The notes under the pieces: generated by a model
The model's database searches: none
What the model was told of the DNA's origin: nothing
The model's input: only the letters and a program-made list of their open reading frames with translations
Assembly (NCBI GenBank): GCA_044445965.1
Contig: JBIOEJ010000008.1
Coordinates: 1 to 64,000, forward strand
DNA from: GAS188 sp044445965
GTDB lineage: Bacteria > Pseudomonadota > Alphaproteobacteria > Rhizobiales > Beijerinckiaceae
Direction of reading: 5' to 3'
Length of the DNA: 64,000 nt
Part shown: positions 51,772 through 60,919 of the stretch, in pieces
Layout of the letters: the number at the start of each line of letters is the position of its first letter
Position numbering within the stretch: the first letter of the stretch is position 1
Position numbers and translations under genes: made by a program

Positions 51772-53788
51772 GCAGGACTTCCTTGTTCGAGTGGACTTGC
51801 TTCGGGGTACCCTCGGCGATCTTCTCGCCATGGTCGAGGACGATCACTTTGTCGGCGATCTGGTTCACGACCGCGAGCTTATGCTCGATCATCAAGATGG
51901 TGATGCCGCGATCGCGCAGATGCCGGATCTGATCGGTGAGCTCGAGCGTCTCGGTCGGGTTCATGCCGGCGGTCGGCTCGTCGAGCAGCAGCAGTATCGG
52001 CTCGGAGACGAAGGCGCGGGTGATCTCCAGCCGGCGTCGGTTGGCATAGGAGAGGGTGCGGGCAAGGTGCTCGATGCGCGGCATCAGCCGGTTGCCGAAG
52101 ATCCGTAACGCCTCGAGCACGCGCTCGCGCGCCGCGGCCTCCTCGCGCCTGACCTTGGGCGTGCGCAGCACCGCGCCGATGGCATTGGTCGAGGTCCGCG
52201 AATGGGTGCCGACAAGCACATTCTCCATCACCGTCATATTGGCGAAAAGCCGCAGATTCTGGAAGGTACGCGCGATGCCGCGCTCGACGATGACGTGGGG
52301 CAGGAGGCCGGTCACATCCTCGCCGGCGAGCCGCACCTTGCCGCCGTCAGGCTGAGTGAGGCCCGTCACCAGATTGAAGAAAGTCGTCTTGCCGGAGCCA
52401 TTCGGGCCGATGATGCCGACGATCGAGCCCGGCATCACCGTCAAGTCGAGGTCACGCACGGCCCGAATGCCGCCAAAGGATTTGGAGAGGCCCTTTATCT
52501 CGAGCAGCGGTTTCGTCGGGTCGATCGTCCTGCGGTGCAGCGGCGCAAGGCCGCCCTGGATGCCGCCGCGCGAAGGCGTCGCGGTCTGTTGGGCATGGGT
52601 CAGCGCCGTGACCGCGGCGCGCTCGGGTATGAGACCTTGTCGTCTGAAGCGCATCATCACCACGAGGATGATGCCGAAGATCAGCTCGATCGACTGCACG
52701 AGGTCCAGCTTCTGGAAATATTCGATGCCGGTGAGATTGCCGAAGGCGTGGATCCATTGCGACATGTCCTGCAGGAACCAGGACTGCAGGAGCTGCAGGA
52801 TCAAGGCGCCGAGCACGACGCCGGCGACGCTGCCCATGCCGCCAAGCACGATCATGACGAGCAGCATGACCGAGACGGGGAACATGAACATTTCCGGCGA
52901 GGCGGTCTGCAGCTTCGCGACATAAAAGGTGCCGGTCGCGCCGGCGAAGGCGGCGCCGATCGCGAAGGCGAGCAGCTTCAGCTTGACGCGGTTGACGCCC
53001 ATCGCTTCCGCCGCGACCTCGTCCTCGCGAATGGCGAGCCAGGCGCGGCCGATGCGCGAATTCTTGAGACGCAGGCTGACGAAAATGAGCAATGCCGCGA
53101 GCGCTAGGCCGAGATAGAAGAAGGGTGTCGATTTGACGCCGAAAACGTAGCCGAACAGCGAGGGTGAGGCGACCCCGTTCAACCCCATGGCGCCATTCGT
53201 CAGATAGGGCGTGTTGCGCGCCACGATCGGCACGATCTCGCCGAAGCCCAAGGTCACGATGGCGAGGTAGTCGCCCTTGAGGCGCAAGGTCGGGGCGCCG
53301 AACAAGACGCCGAAGAAGGCGGTGATGAGCGCCGAGATCGGCAGCATCAGCCAGAACGAAACCGTGAAATGCACGGTGCCCGGCCCATCCCCTTGCTGGA
53401 GGTGCTGGACGAGGCCAAGCCATTGGAAAACCTCCCAGAAGCTCGACCATTCCGGCTGCACCTGGTAGGAGGAAAAAATGCCGTAGGCGTAAGCGCCGAT
53501 GGCGAAGAAGGCCGCGTAGCCGAGGTCGAGCAGGCCCGCGAAGCCGACCACGATATTGAGGCCGAGCGCCAGGATGGCGAAGGCTAGCGCGTTCGCCGCG
53601 GCGTCGATATCGCCCTCGTTGCCGTCGATGAGCGGGAACAGCACGCCGAGCACCATGAGCGAGACGATGAAGGCGCGTCGTCCGCCCGCACCCTTGGCGC
53701 GATCCCAAATGGCCGGAATGAAGCTCGCTCCGCGGCCCATGGCCGGCGGGGCGGCCGTCTCGGAAGGCTGAAGCTGAGGCCGGGGCAT
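51716..53788 (-). CDS. Fused branched-chain amino-acid transporter permease-ATPase (LivM-LivG)
   Basis: 690 residues. LivM part (about 40-390) with LNIVVGFAGLLDLGYAAFFAIGAY, LRLKGDYLAIVTLGFGEI, RAWLAIREDEVAAEAMGV; a linker of about 40 residues; LivG part from LLEIKGLSKSFGG (428) with Walker A GPNGSGKTT (461-469), RTFQNLRLF, the LivG-type signature LSYANRRRLEITRA and LLLDEPTAGMNP. No stop or frameshift separates the halves. The fusion fixes one permease to one ATPase; fused forms are known in Hyphomicrobiales. Both halves look intact. Confidence 0.92.
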   Translation of the reverse strand: MPRPQLQPSETAAPPAMGRGASFIPAIWDRAKGAGGRRAFIVSLMVLGVLFPLIDGNEGDIDAAANALAFAILALGLNIVVGFAGLLDLGYAAFFAIGAYAYGIFSSYQVQPEWSSFWEVFQWLGLVQHLQQGDGPGTVHFTVSFWLMLPISALITAFFGVLFGAPTLRLKGDYLAIVTLGFGEIVPIVARNTPYLTNGAMGLNGVASPSLFGYVFGVKSTPFFYLGLALAALLIFVSLRLKNSRIGRAWLAIREDEVAAEAMGVNRVKLKLLAFAIGAAFAGATGTFYVAKLQTASPEMFMFPVSVMLLVMIVLGGMGSVAGVVLGALILQLLQSWFLQDMSQWIHAFGNLTGIEYFQKLDLVQSIELIFGIILVVMMRFRRQGLIPERAAVTALTHAQQTATPSRGGIQGGLAPLHRRTIDPTKPLLEIKGLSKSFGGIRAVRDLDLTVMPGSIVGIIGPNGSGKTTFFNLVTGLTQPDGGKVRLAGEDVTGLLPHVIVERGIARTFQNLRLFANMTVMENVLVGTHSRTSTNAIGAVLRTPKVRREEAAARERVLEALRIFGNRLMPRIEHLARTLSYANRRRLEITRAFVSEPILLLLDEPTAGMNPTETLELTDQIRHLRDRGITILMIEHKLAVVNQIADKVIVLDHGEKIAEGTPKQVHSNKEVLRAYLGRTTDAVAEAAAAS

Positions 53789-53800
53789 GGGGATGTCCCT

Positions 53801-54730
53801 TCAGGATTTGCTCGGCGCCGCGCGGCCGAGCAGGCCTGTCGGCCTGAAGACCAGCACCAGCACCAGGATCGAGAAGATGATCACGTCGGTCCAGCGCACT
53901 TCGAGATACTGGCCGCCGAGCGATTCGATGAGCCCGATCAACACTCCGCCCAGCATGGCGCCCGGGATATTGCCGATGCCGCCGAGCACAGCCGCCGTAA
54001 AGGCGCGAAGGCCAGCTGTATAACCGATAATGAAGCTCGTATAATTGTAATAGAGCCCGAAAATAAAGCCGGCAGCGCCGGCAAGCGCCGAGCCGAGAAA
54101 GAAGGTGATGATGACCACCCGGTCGACATCGACGCCGACCATGCGCGCCGCTTCCTGGTCCTGGGCGGTGGCCTGCATGGCCTTGCCCATCTTGGTGTGG
54201 CGGACGAAATAGTGAAGCGCGATCATGAGCGCGATCGAGAGGGCCCAGAGCAGGACCTCGCGCAGGCGCAGCACCGCCTCGCCGATCTCCCAGCGGATAT
54301 TCGGCATCGGATTGGAATAGTTCTTGGAGTCGGCGCCGGTGGTCAGCAGGATCACGTTGAACAGGATGTAGGAGAGGCCGATGGTCGTGATCATCGGCGC
54401 CGTTCCCGATACGCCGCGCAGCGCCCGCAGCGTGAAGCGCTCGATGAGCGCGCCGAGCAGCCCGGTACCCAACATGGTGACGACGAGCACCAGCACCAGC
54501 AGGCCGATCAGGGGCAAGCCATAGAGAATATGGCTCTGGCCCACGAACCCCATGGCCTGCATCATCCACAACGCGATGAAGGAGCCCACCATGAAGATGT
54601 TGAAATGGGCGAAGTTGATCAGCTCGATAATGCCGTAGACCATGGTGAACCCGAGCGCGAGAAGCGAATACATCGCGCCCAGGCTCACCCCATTGATGAC
54701 CTGCTGAAGCAGGATATCCCCAAATTCCAC
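53801..54730 (-). CDS. livH: Branched-chain amino-acid ABC transporter permease LivH
   Basis: 309 residues, about eight membrane segments. Begins LLQQVINGVSLGAMYSLLALGFTMVYGI, the LivH hallmark, with FAHFNIFMVGSF and TKMGKAMQATAQDQEAARMVGVD as the coupling loop. Forms the membrane channel with the LivM half of the fusion, whose start is 12 bases downstream. The binding-protein gene lies 36 bases upstream. Confidence 0.94.
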   Translation of the reverse strand: MEFGDILLQQVINGVSLGAMYSLLALGFTMVYGIIELINFAHFNIFMVGSFIALWMMQAMGFVGQSHILYGLPLIGLLVLVLVVTMLGTGLLGALIERFTLRALRGVSGTAPMITTIGLSYILFNVILLTTGADSKNYSNPMPNIRWEIGEAVLRLREVLLWALSIALMIALHYFVRHTKMGKAMQATAQDQEAARMVGVDVDRVVIITFFLGSALAGAAGFIFGLYYNYTSFIIGYTAGLRAFTAAVLGGIGNIPGAMLGGVLIGLIESLGGQYLEVRWTDVIIFSILVLVLVFRPTGLLGRAAPSKS

Positions 54731-54766
54731 GCTAGGACTCCCGTTTCAGCATCAAATCAAGTGCAA

Positions 54767-56029
54767 TCAGGACTGGGGAGCGACCCCGATATACGGATTC
54801 TGATGCGTGAGGTCATCGTCGGGATACTTGGCGTTGTGCTTGTATTGGAAGACGCTGACGGTGCGGTCCTTGATGTCGCCGTTCTCGTCGAACGAGATCA
54901 CGCCTTGCAAGGTCTTGAGGTTGGTGGTCTGCATGGCGTCGCGCACATTCGAGCGAGTCAGCTCCTTTTTGCTGTCCACGACGCGCTTGATGGCGTCGAG
55001 GACGACGAGCGCCGCGTCATAAGCGGTGATCGAGTAGTCGCTCGGTACGTCCTTGTACTTGTCCGTGAAGGTCTTGACGAAGGCCGCCGCCGCCGGATCC
55101 TCGGTGAGATGGGGGCCGGCATTGGTGGAATACCACCCCTCGATCGCCGGGAAGCCGCCGCCTTTCAGGAAGCTGCCGCCCTGGACGCCGTCGCCGCCGC
55201 CCTTGGGCATGGCCGGAATGACGTCATAGGCTTGCTTGGCAAGCTTGACGCCCGCCTGCGCCACGCCGCCATAATAGAGGGCATCGGGCTTCAGACCTTT
55301 GATCTTGGTCAGGATGGTCGTGTAGTCGGCCTCCTTGGGGTTGAGCTGATCGCGGCCCAAGATCTTGATGCCGTCTTTTTCGGCCTGCTTTTGGAACGAG
55401 TCCGCGATGCCGACCCCGTATGCGCCCGAGTCGTCGAGGACGTAGACCGACTTCGCCTTGAGGGTCTGGGCGAAGAAATTCGCCATGTTCGGGCCTTGGT
55501 AGGCGTCCGTCGTCACTGTACGGAAATAGATGGCGCGCCCCTTGGGCTTGAATTGCCCTGCCATCTTCGGATCGGTGATGTCGGGATTGGTCGAGCTCGG
55601 CGTGATCGTGGCGAGGTCAGCCTCGCTCAGGATCGGCGTCATCGCCTTGCCTTCCCCGCTCATTTCCGGACCGAGATTGGCGATGACCGCCGGATCGGAG
55701 ATCAGCTTCTTGGTATTGGTCGCGGCTTGCGCGGGATCATATTGGCCGGCCGTCGCGGTGCCGCTGTCATAAGTCACGACCTCGATCTTGTAGCCCGCGA
55801 CGCCGCCCTTGGCGTTCGCCTCGTCGATCGCGATCTGGAAGCCGTGCGCGATCTTCGAGGTGTCATCGGCGTCCGCGCCGGTGAACGGCAAGGTCATGCC
55901 GAGCTTGACGGTTTTCTGTTGCGCTTGCAGGCCGGAGATGCCTGCGACACCCGCCAGGGCCGCGACGCTCGCGACGGCGGCGACATTGAATGCACGGCGC
56001 GTATGTTTGGACTGTTTCATGGACTTCAC
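54767..56029 (-). CDS. livK: Branched-chain amino-acid binding protein LivK-type
   Basis: 420 residues. Signal peptide with a twin-Arg pair (HTRRAFNVAAV) and cleavage near LQAQQ (37). Type I periplasmic fold: VKLGMTLPFTGADADD, ANLGPEMSGEGKAMTPILSE, FFAQTLKAKSVYVLDDSGAYG, YSITAYDAALVVLDAIK. Captures Leu/Ile/Val or another amino acid or small amide for the LivHMGF complex. First gene of the operon, preceded by a candidate sigma-54 element. Confidence 0.9.
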   Translation of the reverse strand: MKSMKQSKHTRRAFNVAAVASVAALAGVAGISGLQAQQKTVKLGMTLPFTGADADDTSKIAHGFQIAIDEANAKGGVAGYKIEVVTYDSGTATAGQYDPAQAATNTKKLISDPAVIANLGPEMSGEGKAMTPILSEADLATITPSSTNPDITDPKMAGQFKPKGRAIYFRTVTTDAYQGPNMANFFAQTLKAKSVYVLDDSGAYGVGIADSFQKQAEKDGIKILGRDQLNPKEADYTTILTKIKGLKPDALYYGGVAQAGVKLAKQAYDVIPAMPKGGGDGVQGGSFLKGGGFPAIEGWYSTNAGPHLTEDPAAAAFVKTFTDKYKDVPSDYSITAYDAALVVLDAIKRVVDSKKELTRSNVRDAMQTTNLKTLQGVISFDENGDIKDRTVSVFQYKHNAKYPDDDLTHQNPYIGVAPQS

Positions 56030-56093
56030 CTCGTTGACGGCCTAACCCTTTTTGTTACCGCGGCCGTTGCAGCGCGCCCGCGGAATTATTTGA

Positions 56094-56110
56094 GGCAAGA
56101 AGCTTGCCAT
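56094..56110 (-). promoter_or_regulatory. livK: Candidate sigma-54 (-24/-12) promoter for the liv operon
   Basis: Minus strand ATGGCAAGCTTCTTGCC: TGGCA-N6-TTGC with GG and GC exactly 10 bases apart. Predicted start near 56083, leader about 54 bases. The core is also a palindrome (GGCAAG-CTT-CTTGCC), so a repressor site is an alternative reading. Confidence 0.5.
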
Positions 56111-56286
56111 TGGTCCCGGGAAGGCTGCGAGACATTCGCCACCGGCGCAAGCCGGAAATGTCGAAGACTCCTCAGCCCGTCAGGTCCGGATCGGGACCCC
56201 CCAGCAAACCTTCCTGCGGCGAGCGTAAGCTGCGATATGCCGGCAGAGCAACAAGAATCTACGTGTATCAGCCCTAACCGCCTATT

Positions 56287-57402
56287 TCACCCCTGCTCAG
56301 CCTGTCGGGGCAGCGGATAGTCATGCGACGCGCCTGAGAAATCCTCCACGGTCCAGCCCGGACGGTCGGCTCGCGTCGAGCCACCCGTCAAATAGGCAGG
56401 CCCGATCGGGGATTTCCCGTGGCCGCCGGGGATATCGAGGACGTAGCTCGGCTGGCATAGGCCCGATATTCGCCCGCGCAGGGCGCGCATCAATTCATGG
56501 CCGCGCTCGATCGGCACGCGAAGATGCGCCGTGCCCGGCGCGCGATCGAGATGGTGCAGGTAATAGGGCTTGATGCGCGTCTCGACGAAAGCCCGCATCA
56601 AGGAGGCGAGCGTCGCCTCGTCATCATTGACGCCTTTCAGGAGCACCGTCTGGCTGAGCATGGGAATGCCGGCATCGATCAATCTTGCGCAGGCGGAGCG
56701 GGCCTCGGAGGTGAGCTCGCGCGGGTGATTGGCATGGAGCGCCACATACACGGCCTTGCCGGCGCATTTCAGGGCGCGGATGAGAGGAACGGTGATGCGC
56801 TCGGGCGCGGTCGCCGGCACCCGCGTATGCCAGCGCATCACCTTGACGTGAGCGATCGCGCCGACGCGCCGCACGACGTCACGGATGCGGCGCGGCGAGA
56901 GGATGAGGGGATCGCCGCCGCTGAAGATGACTTCCCAAATGGCGGGTCGAGCCGCGACATAGGCAATCGCCGCCTCGAGCGCTTCGTTGGCGAGCAGCGC
57001 CTTGCCCTTTTGCCCGACCGTTTCGCGCCGAAAGCAGAATCGGCAATAGACCGGGCACAGGCTGGAGAGCTTGATGAGCACGCGGTCGGGATAGCGATGC
57101 ACCAGCCCCTCGAGCGGCGAATGGGCGTCGTCGCCGATCGGGTCGGAGTGTTCGTCGCGCGCCTGCGTCAGCTCGGCCGCGTCGGGAACGAATTGGCGAG
57201 CGATCGGATCTGCGGGGTCCGCCGGATCGATCAGGGCCGCGATGGAAGGCGTGATCGCGACCGCATAGCGGGCGGCGACCCGCTCGATTTCGCCGAGGCG
57301 CCGGCGCGGCACTAACCCTGCCGCCGCCAGGGCGGCCGCGTCGGTCAACGCGGGCGCAGCCTTGGCGCGGCGCGCGGAGATGGAGGCAGGGTGCGTTCGC
57401 AT
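56287..57402 (-). CDS. epmB: EF-P (R)-beta-lysine pathway aminomutase EpmB (lysine 2,3-aminomutase family)
   Basis: 371 residues. Radical-SAM cluster CPVYCRFC (Cys116, 120, 123), SAM motif FSGGDPL, and the PLP lysine region PGGHGKSP near 335. Lysine 2,3-aminomutases that feed metabolism are longer (about 415) with a C-terminal zinc/tetramer domain, lacking here; the short form and the neighbouring epmA and efp genes identify the EF-P modification enzyme that makes (R)-beta-lysine from L-lysine. 106 bases downstream of epmA on the same strand. Confidence 0.9.
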   Translation of the reverse strand: MRTHPASISARRAKAAPALTDAAALAAAGLVPRRRLGEIERVAARYAVAITPSIAALIDPADPADPIARQFVPDAAELTQARDEHSDPIGDDAHSPLEGLVHRYPDRVLIKLSSLCPVYCRFCFRRETVGQKGKALLANEALEAAIAYVAARPAIWEVIFSGGDPLILSPRRIRDVVRRVGAIAHVKVMRWHTRVPATAPERITVPLIRALKCAGKAVYVALHANHPRELTSEARSACARLIDAGIPMLSQTVLLKGVNDDEATLASLMRAFVETRIKPYYLHHLDRAPGTAHLRVPIERGHELMRALRGRISGLCQPSYVLDIPGGHGKSPIGPAYLTGGSTRADRPGWTVEDFSGASHDYPLPRQAEQG

Positions 57403-57508
57403 CGTTCCTCAGTCGCCGCCGAGCCACGCGACGTCAAGCCCTGCAGCATGCCAACTGCCTGCCAAGCGGACCGTCGCTCCTTGCCCCCGGGTCAAGCCCT
57501 CTCGCCCG

Positions 57509-58570
57509 TCAGCGCGGCATGGGGGTCCACAGAACGTCCTCGATCCGGGCGACGCCGGTCGCGAGCATGATCAGGCGGTCGAGCCCCAGCGCGCTGCCGC
57601 TCGTCGGCGGCATCAGGGTAAGCGCCGCGAGCAGGTCCTCGTCGAGCGGATAGCGCTCGCCGTAACGGCGCTGCTTGTCGTCCATATCGGCCTCGAAACG
57701 GCGGCGCTGCTCGGCGGCGTCGATCAGCTCGCCGAAGGCGTTGGCGAGTTCGACGCCGCAGGCATAGAGCTCGAAGCGCTCGGCGAGCCTCGGATCGGCG
57801 GGTTTGGGGCGGGCGAGCGCGGCTTGCGAGATCGGGTAGTCGAACAGGATCGTCGCCTTCCCCAGGCCGAGATTGGGCTCGACCTTTTCGGTGATGACGC
57901 GGCTGAAGATGTCGCCGAGCTCGTCATCGCCAGCGACCCGCAAGCCGGCTTTCTGCGCCGCTTCCCCGAGCCGATGGCGCGCCGCATCGGGTCCTGCTTC
58001 GAGCGCCCTCATGAGGTCGATCCCGGCGAACCGGGCAAATGCGTCGGGAACGCTCAATCGCTCCGGCCCCGCGAAAGGGTCAGCCTGCCTGTCGCGCCAG
58101 CGCAAGGTCGTGGCGCCGCAGGCCCTGGCCGCGACCACGAGGAGCGCCGCGCTATCCTCCATGAGCGCTTCGTAGCCCTCATTGGCGCGATACCATTCGA
58201 GCATGGTGAATTCGGGGTGATGCAGCGCGCCGCGCTCCTTGTCGCGGAAGACCCGCGCCAAGGTGAAGATGCGCGTCTCGCCGGCGGCGATCAGCTTCTT
58301 GCAGGCAAATTCCGGCGAGGTGTGAAGGTAGAGCGGCCGGCGTGCCCCGTCAGGCCCCTCGATCTCGGTGGAGAGCGCATGCAAATGCGTCTCATTGCCC
58401 GGCGAGGCCTGGAGGATTCCGGTTTCCACCTCGACGAAGCCTTGCTCCTGGAACCAGCCGCGAATCGCCTGGATGATACGTCCGCGCGCACGCAGCACGG
58501 GAGCGCGGTCGCGATGCGCATGCGGCGTCCACCAGGGCGAGGGGAGGGGCGAGGCGCTCGGGCCGTGCAT
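57509..58570 (-). CDS. epmA: EF-P--(R)-beta-lysine ligase EpmA (GenX/PoxA)
   Basis: 353 residues, a class II lysyl-tRNA-synthetase catalytic domain with no anticodon-binding domain. Motif 2 RVFRDKERGALHHPEFTMLEWYRA, motif 3 SGSALGLDRLIML near 325-337, and HTSPEFACKKL. It adenylates (R)-beta-lysine and ligates it to a conserved Lys of EF-P. Divergently transcribed from efp with 115 bases between, and upstream of epmB on the same strand. Confidence 0.93.
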   Translation of the reverse strand: MHGPSASPLPSPWWTPHAHRDRAPVLRARGRIIQAIRGWFQEQGFVEVETGILQASPGNETHLHALSTEIEGPDGARRPLYLHTSPEFACKKLIAAGETRIFTLARVFRDKERGALHHPEFTMLEWYRANEGYEALMEDSAALLVVAARACGATTLRWRDRQADPFAGPERLSVPDAFARFAGIDLMRALEAGPDAARHRLGEAAQKAGLRVAGDDELGDIFSRVITEKVEPNLGLGKATILFDYPISQAALARPKPADPRLAERFELYACGVELANAFGELIDAAEQRRRFEADMDDKQRRYGERYPLDEDLLAALTLMPPTSGSALGLDRLIMLATGVARIEDVLWTPMPR

Positions 58571-58685
58571 GCCTCACTTGCCTTCGGCTCGCAAAGCTGG
58601 AAGGAGGAGGGCCGGGCTCGCGCCACGCCGCGAGACGGCGCCTGCCGGCGCTCGCGAGCGCGCCAACATTCGAGGATTGAGAACC

Positions 58686-59252
58686 GTGAAGGTCATCGCC
58701 AGTTCGCTTCGCAAGGGAGCGGTCGTCGATATCGACGACAAGCTCTACGTCATCTTGAGCGCCGAGAACATCCATCCGGGCAAGGGCACGCCGGTGACCC
58801 AGGTCGATATGCGGCGCATCTCGGACGGGGTGAAGGTCTCCGAGCGCTGGCGCACCACGGAGCAAGTCGAGCGCGCCCATGTGGAAGATCGGGACTACAC
58901 CTTCCTCTATGAGGATGGCGAGGGCTTCCACTTCATGAATTCCGACACTTACGATCAGGTGCAGGTGCCGGCCGATATCATCGGCGATCAAGCACCCTAT
59001 CTCGCTCCCGAGATGAAGGTGAAGCTGTCGATCCATGAGGAGACGCCGATCGCCATCGAGCTGCCGCAGCGCGCCGTGCTCGAAGTGGTCGAGACGGAGC
59101 CGACGACCAAGGGCCAGACCGCCTCCTCATCCTATAAGCCGGCGAAGCTTTCCAATGGCGTGCGCACCATGGTGCCCCCGCATATCGCGGTCGGCACGCG
59201 GATCGTGGTCATGACGGCCGATGGCTCCTATGTGGAGCGTGCCAAGGATTGA
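58686..59252 (+). CDS. efp: Translation elongation factor P
   Basis: 188 residues, three beta-barrel domains. The modification site lies in HPGKGTP (Lys33, equal to Lys34 of E. coli), and the C-terminus has SYKPAKLSNGVRTMVPPHI as in all EF-P. It relieves ribosome stalling at polyproline stretches. GTG start (VKVIASSLRKG) with GAGGATTGAG before it; the frame is open further upstream but that is the divergent epmA region. The proline-rich protein at the window start is the kind of client that needs EF-P. Confidence 0.96.
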   Translation: MKVIASSLRKGAVVDIDDKLYVILSAENIHPGKGTPVTQVDMRRISDGVKVSERWRTTEQVERAHVEDRDYTFLYEDGEGFHFMNSDTYDQVQVPADIIGDQAPYLAPEMKVKLSIHEETPIAIELPQRAVLEVVETEPTTKGQTASSSYKPAKLSNGVRTMVPPHIAVGTRIVVMTADGSYVERAKD

Positions 59253-59306
59253 GACGGCCGATGCTGCGCCGCAATGCTGGGGCGACATGCCATGAGCAGG
59301 TCGAAT

Positions 59307-59329
59307 AGCTGCCCAAAAAACGGGCAGCT
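59307..59329. promoter_or_regulatory. Inverted repeat upstream of the urt promoter
   Basis: AGCTGCCC-AAAAAAC-GGGCAGCT, perfect 8-bp arms, 55 bases after the efp stop. It may end efp transcription (no T-tract follows) or serve as an enhancer site: its centre is about 114 bases before the predicted urtA start, where NtrC-type activators often bind. It does not match the classic GCACC/GGTGC half-sites. Confidence 0.45.
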
Positions 59330-59404
59330 AAGGAATTACTAGGCAGATTTTGTTCCAAAGCCCGTGCTGGCGGGCGGTTGCCCGCAACGATTCAGCAACC
59401 CCCC

Positions 59405-59421
59405 CTGGCACAGGACTTGCC
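59405..59421 (+). promoter_or_regulatory. urtA: Candidate sigma-54 (-24/-12) promoter for the urt operon
   Basis: CTGGCACAGGACTTGCC: TGGCAC-N5-TTGC with GG (59407-59408) and GC (59419-59420) exactly 10 bases apart, a near-perfect consensus match. Predicted start near 59432, leader about 46 bases before the urtA ATG. Urea uptake is nitrogen-regulated in many proteobacteria, which fits. Confidence 0.7.
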
Positions 59422-59477
59422 AACCTCTGGGCGTCGCATGTGGCGACGCAAAACAAAAACCCTGGAGGTGTGGGTCG

Positions 59478-60773
59478 ATGCGTTATCAAATCAACCGGAG
59501 GGCCGTCCTGGGGCTCGCGCTCGGCGCGACGCTCGCCGGGGTGGCCGCTGCTGCCGCGCGCGCGGACGATACGATCAAGGTCGGCATCCTCCACTCGCTG
59601 TCGGGCACCATGGCGATCAGCGAGACCACGCTGAAGGATGTCATGTTGATGCTGATCGACGAGCAGAACAAGAAAGGCGGTCTGCTCGGCAAGAAGCTCG
59701 AAGCGGTCGTCGTCGACCCTGCGTCGAATTGGCCTCTCTTCGCTGAGAAGGCGCGGGAGCTGATCGGCAAGGACAAGGTCGCGGCGGTGTTCGGCTGCTG
59801 GACCTCGGTGTCGCGCAAATCCGTGCTGCCGGTGTTCAAGGAGCTCGATTCGGTGCTCTTCTATCCGGTGCAATATGAGGGCGAGGAGAGCGAGAGGAAC
59901 GTGTTCTATACCGGCGCCGCGCCGAACCAGCAGGCGATCCCGGCCGTCGACTACCTGATGGACCAAGGCATCAAGCGCTGGGTCCTCGAAGGCACCGACT
60001 ATGTCTATCCCCGTACCACGAACAAGATCCTCGAGGCCTATCTGAAGTCGAAGGGCGTGGCCGACGCCGACATCTCGATCAACTATACGCCTTTCGGCTA
60101 TTCGGATTGGCAGACCCGCGTCGCCGCGATCAAGAAATTCGGCTCCGAGGGCAAGAAGACGGCGGTCGTCTCGACCATCAACGGCGACGCCAACGTGCCT
60201 TTCTACAAGGAGCTCGGCAACCAGGGCCTCAAGGCGACCGATATTCCGGTCGTCGCCTTCTCTGTCGGCGAAGAAGAGCTTGCCGGCATCGACACCAAAC
60301 CGCTCATCGGCCATCTCGCCGCCTGGAATTATTTCCAGTCGATCGATACGCCGGATAACAAGGCCTTCATCGCCAAATGGCAGGCCTACACCAAGAACCC
60401 GAAGCGCGTGTCGAATGATCCGATGGAAGCCCATGTCATCGGCTTCGCCATGTGGGTGAAGGCGGTCGAGAAGGCCGGCACCACCGATCCGGACAAGGTG
60501 ATCGACGCGCTGATCGGCGTCGCCGTGCCGAACCTCACCGGCGGCTATTCGGCCATGATGCCGAACCATCATATCACCAAGCCGGTCTTCATCGGCGAGG
60601 TGCAGGGAGACGGCCAGTTCTCGGTCGTCTGGCAGACGGCGGGGCTCGTGGTGGCGAACGAATGGTCGCCTTATCTCGAAGGCTCGAAGGACCTGATCGC
60701 CGATTGGCGCAAGCCCTTGAGCTGCGGCAATTTCAACGTCAAGACCGGCAAATGCGGCGGTCAAGGCTCGTAG
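59478..60773 (+). CDS. urtA: Urea ABC transporter substrate-binding protein UrtA
   Basis: 431 residues. Export signal with twin Arg (INRRAVLGLALG), cleavage after ARA near 32. UrtA hallmarks: KVGILHSLSGTMAISETTLKD, AVVVDPASNWPLFAEKAREL, FGCWTSVSRKSVLPVFKE, FYPVQYEGEE, and GYSDWQ. Binds urea (or short amides) in the periplasm. Start chosen at the Met with GGAGG about 10 bases upstream, in agreement with the predicted sigma-54 start. Confidence 0.95.
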   Translation: MRYQINRRAVLGLALGATLAGVAAAAARADDTIKVGILHSLSGTMAISETTLKDVMLMLIDEQNKKGGLLGKKLEAVVVDPASNWPLFAEKARELIGKDKVAAVFGCWTSVSRKSVLPVFKELDSVLFYPVQYEGEESERNVFYTGAAPNQQAIPAVDYLMDQGIKRWVLEGTDYVYPRTTNKILEAYLKSKGVADADISINYTPFGYSDWQTRVAAIKKFGSEGKKTAVVSTINGDANVPFYKELGNQGLKATDIPVVAFSVGEEELAGIDTKPLIGHLAAWNYFQSIDTPDNKAFIAKWQAYTKNPKRVSNDPMEAHVIGFAMWVKAVEKAGTTDPDKVIDALIGVAVPNLTGGYSAMMPNHHITKPVFIGEVQGDGQFSVVWQTAGLVVANEWSPYLEGSKDLIADWRKPLSCGNFNVKTGKCGGQGS

Positions 60774-60861
60774 TCCGATGCCAGCGGCAAGACATGCCTG
60801 CGCATGTCGTCCTTGGGCCGATCATCAAGCCCTGATATGAACGCTGACATGATCGGCTGTC

Positions 60862-60890
60862 ATCCCTTCCCCGCTCGGCGGGGGAGGGAT
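60862..60890 (+). terminator. 13-bp hairpin between urtA and urtB
   Basis: ATCCCTTCCCCGC, loop TCG, GCGGGGGAGGGAT, one G-T type mismatch. It lies 90 bases after urtA and 30 before urtB, the place where an attenuator or mRNA-protecting structure would favour binding-protein expression. No T-tract. Confidence 0.5.
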
Positions 60891-60919
60891 CGCGCCGTCG
60901 AATGACGAACGAGAAATAG

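Noticed and set aside
52452..54569. 705-codon minus-strand frame across livH and livMG
   Set aside because: It is the +1 shadow of two well-supported transporter genes, with Arg/Gly-rich composition.
54197..56320. 707-codon plus-strand frame antisense to livH and livK
   Set aside because: No motif, antisense to genes with signal peptide and family signatures.
59307..59329. Classic NtrC enhancer site before urtA
   Set aside because: Distance is right but the half-sites are TGCCC/GGGCA rather than GCACC/GGTGC, so it is recorded only as an inverted repeat.
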